DNA of 64,000 bases from Spinacia oleracea (taxonomy: Eukaryota > Streptophyta > Magnoliopsida > Caryophyllales > Amaranthaceae): the NCBI RefSeq assembly GCF_020520425.1, contig NC_079487.1, forward strand, positions 86,061,141-86,125,140, in the 5' to 3' direction. The notes under the pieces were generated by a model, which saw only the letters and a list, made by a program, of their open reading frames with translations, ran no database searches and was not told where the DNA came from. Below are positions 57,505 through 64,000 of the stretch, in pieces. The stretch's first letter is position 1. Each line of letters begins with the position of its first letter. The position numbers and the translations under genes are program-made.

Positions 57505-59319
57505 ACATTTTGACACAGAAGGATTTGAATATGCTCCAACGAAGGTGGTTGGAGTTAATCAAGGATTATGATCTGGACATTCAATACCATGAGGGAAAAG
57601 CCAATGTAGTTGCAGATGCCTTGAGTAGGAAATCAAGTCATAGTGTGAATGCGTTAGTAGTTGCTAACGAGCTGTGTAAGGACATGCAGCGATTGAATCT
57701 AGAAATAGTGAGTGGAGAATGTCTTGAGGGAATGATGAATGCCTTAACCATCCAGCCGTCGGTATTTGATGAAATCAAGGAGAACCAGGCTGGTGATGTT
57801 AAGTTAGAGCGGATCAAGGAAAATATTTAGCAAGGAAAGGAGATGGATTTTAAGATCCACGATGATGGAAGTTTGAGGTACAAAGGACGATGGTGCGTGC
57901 CTCAAAAGTGTAGTGAACTGAAGGAAAAGTTGATGAGAGAAGGTCACAATACACCATTTCTGTTCACCCGGGAGGTGATAAGATGTATAAGGATATGAAA
58001 AAGGTCTATTGGTGGCCAAGAATGATAAATGAAGTGGCTGAATTTGTGGCAAGATGCTTGACTTGTCAGAAGGTTAAAATTGAGCATAGGAGACCTCAGG
58101 GAAAGGTCCAACCTTTAGAGATTCCGAGTTAGAAGTGGGATTGTATCTCAATGGACTTTGTCACTTGTTTACCCAAGTCGAAAAGTGGAAATGACACCAT
58201 TTGGGTAGTAGTGGATAGGTTGACTAAGTCGGCAGTGTTCATACCAATGAAAGAAACCTGGAAAATGGAACAACTTGCCAAATCTTACATAAAACATGTA
58301 GTGAGATTACATGGAGTTCCTAAGGATATCGTATCATATAGGGATTCTAGGTTCCTTTCGAATTTCTGGAAAAGTGTGCAGAAGAACTTTGGTACGAAAT
58401 TGAAAATGAGTACAACGTTCCATCCAGCCACAGATGGACAAACCGAAAGGACTATCCAAACCTTAGAGGATATGCTAAGAGCTTGTGTGATTGACTTTCA
58501 AGGAGGATGGGAAGATAGCCTAGACCTAATTGAGTTTTCATACAACAATAGCTATCATGCCAGTATTGGAATGGCACTATTCGATGCTTTGTACGGGCGA
58601 AATGCAGAAGTCCCTTATGTTGGAATGACATTAGTGAAACCGTTGTACTAGGTCCCCAAATGATAGGGGACACTATGAATCAGGTTAGGACTATTCAATC
58701 AAAAATCCAAGTCGCGCAAGATCACCAAAAGAGCTACGCAGACTTAAAGCGTAGGGATGAAGAGTTCCAAATAGGCGACAAAGTGTTGCTAAAAAGGTTT
58801 CACCAATGAAGGGTGTAATGAGATTTGGGAAGAAAGGAAAGCTAAGCCCAAAGTATATAGGCCCATATGAGATCCTGAAAAAGGATAGGGAAGGTAGCGT
58901 ATAGATTAGCCTTGCCCATGGACTTGCATAGAGTGCACAATGTGTTTCATGTATCTCAGTTGAGAAAGTATGTCCCGGACAAGTCTCATGTACTGCAACC
59001 GGAGACCATAGAGTTAGACCAAAGTTTGACATTTGCGGAAAGACCTGTCAAAATCCTTGATAGCAAAGTACGTAGTACACGGACTAAGGATGTTAAGATT
59101 GTTAAAGTGTTATGGTCTAACCAAGAATTTGAGGAAGGTACCTGGGAAGCCGAGGAAGAAATGAGAAAGAAATATCCCGAGCTTTTCCCGAGGTTAGTTG
59201 AGTTACGGGGCCGTAAATCGTTTTCTTTAAGGGGGGTAGAGTGCGGTAGAATTTCGCGCTTTTTACCTTATTTACCTAATTTTCCCCTTACGGTATGCCT
59301 AATTTGTTGTTTTCAGTGA
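57505..59319 (+). pseudogene. Element D RNase H end, integrase and chromodomain (decayed)
   Basis: After C the frame resumes with [20 protein letters not shown] and [12 protein letters not shown], the end of RNase H. A stop follows at 57828. The integrase zinc-binding segment (DMKKVYWWPRMINEVAEFVA, CLTCQKVK) precedes a TAG near 58130. The catalytic core includes [26 protein letters not shown] and [14 protein letters not shown], so D, D and E are present. After a stop at 58649 and frame breaks, the C-terminal part reads HNVFHVSQLRKYVPD. A chromodomain follows (PVKILDSKVRSTRTKDVKIV, EGTWEAEEEMRKKYPELF). The chromodomain is thought to guide chromovirus insertion to heterochromatin. Confidence 0.92.
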
Positions 59320-59470
59320 AGTTTCACTGTTTATTGTCATGTTGAATTACGTAAAGAGTACAACAACTAAAACTTTTACGAAGAAAACGCACTAAAGTCT
59401 CATAAAATCTCAAGTCTAGTTTTTTTTTTAAATTGTTATTTCTGTGCCCAAGTTTCGGGACGAAACTTCT

Positions 59471-59486
59471 TTTAAGGAGGGTAGAC
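59471..59486 (+). other. Element D polypurine tract
   Basis: TTAAGGAGGGTAGAC lies immediately before the 3' LTR start TGTAATACC. Confidence 0.75.
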
Positions 59487-62407
59487 TGTAATACCTCGTA
59501 TTTTTCTGTATTTATAAATAGATTTTATTATATTTATAAATTATTTTGTTATATTTATAAAGTATTTTTATGAATTTAATTTTATTTAATGAGGATTTAA
59601 TGTGTTTTTATCTTTAACTAATTGAATTATTAATTAATTATGAAAACCGTATTTTTGTTAAATAAATTCAACAAATTTATTTAATCGGAATTGTTAGGTC
59701 GTATTTTAAAAACGAATTTAATTTAATCAAAGCCCAGTTAAAGTTCCATGATCAAACCCAACAAGACTTGCAAGCATTAATTTTAGTTAAGCCCGAAATC
59801 AAGCCCAACTCAAAACTCCCAAAACCTAGCCCATGTGGAAGGAAAAAACTATAAATACACCCCCTCATCAAACCCTCACAAATTTTCAGAAATCTCTCTC
59901 TTCTCTCTCCTCCTTGCAGCACTACCTCCCTCCTTCGTCCGCCCTTGCCTTCGGCCCCAAGCAACGAGCATTGCTTGACTCCCTGCTGGCCCGAGTGTCG
60001 TGCTTGCTTTCCTCGCCCCACCTCGCAGCCTCGCAGCCCCGCAGCGCCCAGCCCTCGTGCTGCTGCTGCTGTTTGCGCACTCGCGTGCTCCCTCTCTTGC
60101 CCAGCACCTCGCGTGCCCTCGCCCAGTACCTAGGCCATCGCTGCCCTCTCGCCCACGATGTGCGCGCTGCTTGTGTGCATTGCCCGCGTGCTGTGCGTGT
60201 GTTGTTGAGTCGTTGCTCCGTCGCTCCCACACACGCAACACATCAAGGTTTGTGTGTGTGTGTTGTTGATTGGTGATAATCAAATTGTATACTTTTGAAC
60301 TTTTAATTTTCAGTTTTTAAATTGTTTTAATTATTTAATTATGATTATTTAATTATTTGGGTTATTTAGATTGATTAGAACGGTTATGAACACCGTGTTT
60401 TAATATTTAGTATTCGAATTGATGAGATTGGTTTTTGATTCAAAGAATCATAATTTTCAGATTTAATGATTAATTAAAGTGTCAATTTTTAAGGTCAAAA
60501 CATGGTTTTATTAATAGTCTATTAGTAGGATTTTAATTCCGAGTGTTTAATAGATTGATTCACATAATTTAATGGCGATTTAAATTATGGGAATCAACAT
60601 AAATTTATGATTGTTTATAAGCTTTAAAGAGTTGATTTTTAATGATTTTAAAGCTAAAAAGTCAATGTTTTTATGCTAGGACTTGAGTTGACTATTTTAG
60701 ACTACTAATTTAACGAATAACGATTAATTTATAATTAAACCAAGGGTTTTAGTTTCTTAAATAGTTGCTGGAAATTTAGTAAACATGATTAATAATTAAG
60801 TTTCTCCTTTGTGTTTATAGAAGTTGATTTCTAGTGAGTCGTGATTCGCACAGTGGCCCTCGTACTTAGGTATTCAAGGTACGTACAAGACTAGGGTGAC
60901 CACCCATCCCTTGACGACTTTGTGAAGTGTATTGAATGCGAATCATTTGAACTTATATATTGGGAATTCATGTTTGATGTGTAGACAAGCATGTGATTAT
61001 TATTATTGAATCTATGTGAACGAGATGTTATGAATTGGTTTATGCTTATAGATTCTGTTGAACTATCATGTTATGGACTTTTATAATCGTTGAATTATGT
61101 CAAGCATGTTGTTCAAGTTGGTATGCATGTATGAGTATTGTGCATGCAAGTTATTATGATGATGCTATAGTACGGGATGTCTAGCATATGTTGAGCCTAT
61201 TGAATATTGTCGGAGTGCATTGTTTATTCTACCTCAGGGGTAGAATATGTTAGAGAATCTATGTGAATTGAACTAAGGACAATTCGTGCTAAGGGCACAC
61301 CCCGCTTGTTAATGGGCAATGTCGGGTTGTCTCAAACAGTGTTTTTGAGAAGGAACAATGGGAGTAATTTCACTTGAGTCTATGTTTGATCACAAGTCCT
61401 AAAGGATTAAAATGAAGTGTCATTGTTGAGTTGCTTCATTGCTTAATTGTTTTCATGTTATGTGTTGTGTAGAGTCTTGAGTCGCCTTGAACATAACATA
61501 CTAATTAACGTAAAATGTAACTCGAATGAGCTTCAAAACTCTTGGAACGTATATACCTTGAGTATGAACAATGGGGGGAGTCTGGTCAGAGAACTTGTAC
61601 TCCTTGAATGATACAAGACGTTGTTTCATTCTTTCGTTTTAGGCCGTTGTGCATTGGAATTCCGTCGGTATGGTCCGGATGTCGGTAGGAGTCCGACTTG
61701 TTATTATTTGGTGTATGGTGGGCTCCCATCGCCCTTTTCTTTCCTTTTGAGGATACTTTATTTTACCCGTTCGAAGCTACTTCTTTATTAAACTGTGAGT
61801 CAAGAGTCGTGTCAAGTGTCGAGTCTTGTCTCCATGTTTACTTGTTTATTAATTGGCTTTTGCATGTGGATTATTAATTCGTTGAGTGAAGCATGTTAGG
61901 ATAGAATGTTATTCAAGCTTGTTCGTACTCAACTTTTGCTGACTTCGTGCTTCATGTCTTTTGGTCATGGCCTTCGCCTTAATGGCCCTATGATGATCTA
62001 TCATTGCATTTGCGTTGTTGGGGATTAGATTTTAATAAAGCAGGTTTGTAGAGATAACTTGCGGGAGAAATTATCATGGGATTCTTGTTGAGAGTTTAAT
62101 CTTCCGTATTTTATAAACTCTATTTAATTTTATAGTCATGACTATCGTTACTACTATTGCTAGTATGGTTTGAAACTTAGTTTATGGATTTTATAAACTA
62201 TTTATTACTTTGGTTTAGGCCTTAATGGTTCCAAGTTGTTTTAATGACCATTAACTATTTAATATGCTTTGAAAGTTAGTTAATTCCGTTGCGTAATTCT
62301 GGTAAATAGCCTTAGCCGTTATCACGGTGGCGGTAATATCTTGGTAATTCCTGTGTTTTAAGTTGGAAAATGTTTTATAAAAAGCAAGGAATTATTAGGG
62401 TGTTACA
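59487..62407 (+). repeat. Element D 3' LTR
   Basis: The 2921-bp LTR is highly similar to 26815-29714, with several small indels including an extra TTATATTTATAAATTATTTTG-like unit near 59530. Its TATA box CTATAAATACACC at 59849 is intact. It ends GTGTTACA at 62407, followed by the TAAAA duplication. Confidence 0.94.
59849..59858 (+). promoter_or_regulatory. TATA box of the D 3' LTR
   Basis: CTATAAATAC is followed by a pyrimidine-rich TCTCTCTCTTCTCTCTCC leader. The 5' LTR copy has TATGAATA instead, so only the downstream LTR keeps a canonical box. Confidence 0.65.
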
Positions 62408-62412
62408 TAAAA

Positions 62413-63640
62413 CGAATCTGAAATTTATTATTGATTATCATAATTAAAATTGACATCAACTTATGCTAATCAATTAACCATATGAGTTTGATTAAAAACC
62501 CTAATCATGGAATATAATTAAAACCCTTAAAATCAAAAAAAATCCATGATTTATTAATTAAAACCAAATCTGAAAATTAAGTCTCCAATCCGTACTTCAT
62601 TGTCCAACAATCAAACATAAAACTTGTAACTTTAATCATCAACCATAGCAATTCCAAAACAATTTATTAAAACAATGATAATTTAAATAGAGGAGAATGA
62701 TAATTAATTTCATGCATAAAGCCATAAAAATCGACGCTTTATTACTTAAAACAAATCTGAAATTTATTATTGATTATCATAATTAAAATTGACATCTAAT
62801 TATGCTAATCAATTAACCATATGAGTTTAATTAAAAACCCTAATCATGGGATATAATTAAAACCCTTAAAATCATACAAATCCATGCTTTATTAAAACCA
62901 AATGTGAAAATTAAGTCTCCAATCCGTACTTTATATTATCCAACAATTAAACACATAAGTCGTAACTTTAATCATCAACCATAATAATCCCAAAACAATT
63001 TATTAAAACAATGATAATTTAAATAGAGGATAGATAAGAGGAACAAAAACACACCGGCCGGTCAACAATAAAGGGGCACAACAAGGATGTTGGAGAGGAT
63101 GGTGCACAGTCGTGCACGGAGGAAGAAGAGCAGCGGCACGGGCTGCTGTCGTGGCTCATGGCCAAGGGAGAGGAGAGACAAAGAAAAATACCAGGATTTT
63201 TACAGAAATATCATAAACGGGTTTCTCATTCTTCAACCCGGTTGCTGCAAATTTCTTCAACTCGTTTGCCGAGTCAGGGGCGGGTTGGGGTTTAGGCGCA
63301 AGTTTTAATGAAGAAGATGACCATGAAGAAGAAGGGAAATTTTTGAGCCTTTAGAAACGAGCTTCGAGGTCGGAAGGAAGAACAGAGTGAGAGAAAGAAG
63401 AGAAATTAATGGTGGGATGGAGGTTTACCCCTTTAAGACGCCATCTCAAATGACAGTTTAGTTTGAAACCAAACCGCCAATTGAGTTGGCGGTTCAGTGT
63501 TGAACCGGGAAAAAAAATTCTCTTTACCTTGCTGGCGTGGACAGTAGAGTGGGAAATAAGGGATAATGTAGCGTATTTTGGGAATTTATGGATCTTCAAG
63601 CAATATTGAAGGAAATCGCTCTCATTTTTCCCTAAATGCT
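62413..63640 (-). mobile_element. LTR E, 5' part (right-hand side of the element D insertion)
   Basis: The sequence continues the minus-strand LTR broken at 26814: the words CATGCAYAAARCCATWAAAATCGACGCTTT occur on both sides. It includes a 339-bp tandem duplication and, further right, a GC-richer transcribed-leader-like region (63040-63310). The outer LTR edge is not certain; AATGCTACA near 63633 is one candidate. The open reading at 63087-63308 shows no protein features. Confidence 0.6.
62415..63030. repeat. 339-bp tandem duplication in LTR E
   Basis: AATCTGAAATTTATTATTGA occurs at 62415 and 62754, and the following roughly 280 bp (for example TCATCAACCATA, GATAATTTAAATAGAGGA) repeat with about 8 percent differences judged by eye. 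The 5' part of the first unit lies at 26760-26814, left of element D. Confidence 0.88.
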
Positions 63641-63943
<303 letters not shown>

Positions 63944-64000
63944 GAAAAGTTGTGTCTCACCCTTTGTTTCCACAACCCCCAACTCAAGCATTTACTTTTG

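Larger units (their letters stand above)
26815..62407 (+). mobile_element. Element D: Tekay/Del-like chromovirus (Ty3/gypsy), host of element C
   Basis: D is flanked by perfect TAAAA duplications (26810-26814 and 62408-62412) and bounded by LTRs beginning TGTAATACCTCG and ending GTGTTACA. In order it encodes an extra 224-residue ORF, Gag with CCHC knuckles, protease, RT, RNase H, integrase and a C-terminal chromodomain. Element C (34555-57499) splits RNase H, so D is about 12.6 kb without it. Multiple stops and small frameshifts in gag-pol make it non-autonomous now. The chromodomain and domain order place it among plant chromoviruses, most likely Tekay/Del. Confidence 0.93.

Noticed and set aside
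63480..63640. AATGCTACA near 63633 as the exact 5' edge of LTR E
   Set aside because: The expected TGTAATACC-type start and a copy of the GGCGG flank (25116-25120) were not found there, so the boundary is left open.

Overview
The window is repeat-dense nuclear DNA of a flowering plant, probably a eudicot. The retroelement families present are Athila-like and Tat-like Ty3/gypsy, a Ty3/gypsy chromovirus, and what look like Ty1/copia solo LTRs. They sit alongside CACTA, hAT and Stowaway-like DNA transposons. I lean to Caryophyllales (a chenopod/amaranth) from general familiarity with such sequences, but the window does not prove it. I found no intact host gene and no tRNA, rRNA or CRISPR array. 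Almost every base belongs to nested transposable elements.

Left part (1-22456). A Tat-like retrotransposon on the minus strand ('element B', 11451 to about 21063) carries a decayed gag-protease gene (15288-19671, minus) and a convergent, intron-containing antisense gene (11451-12978, plus). B was hit by a CACTA element (right end at 11447), a copia-type solo LTR (16412-17810) and an hAT-type MITE (13598-14457). An Athila-like gag-protease element ('element A', 1-9547) lies inside the CACTA. A itself contains two more solo LTRs (1921-3863 and 4854-5996), and the first of these holds a Stowaway-like MITE. The 3' end of another B-type copy abuts at 21064-22456.

Right part (22457-64000). An unclassified LTR-like block (22457-25120) is followed by a minus-strand chromovirus-family LTR ('E', 25121-26814, resuming at 62408). 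E is split by a full-length chromovirus of the same family ('D', 26815-62407, duplicated target TAAAA) with ORF1, gag, protease, RT, RNase H, integrase and chromodomain. D is split inside RNase H by a second Tat-like element ('C', 34555-57499, duplicated target GAAAT, two 1462-bp LTRs). C is split in turn by two CACTA elements: 39789-44470 (AAA) and 47126-52963 (AAT). The CACTA elements carry pieces of host genes: a FOREVER YOUNG-like oxidoreductase in the first, and a glutamate-receptor-like gene plus a wall-associated-kinase-like gene in the second.

How the parts work together. A, B and C each encode only Gag and a protease-like domain. They lack RT, RNase H and integrase, so they must depend on enzymes from other elements. 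B and C share a two-unit design: sense gag-protease converging on an antisense gene with its own TATA box, a conserved phase-0 intron and its own poly(A) signal. The most unusual signal is a set of GC-rich, hairpin-forming words particular to each retroelement family. In C a roughly 60-bp double hairpin recurs at six non-coding places. B has different words at the corresponding places.
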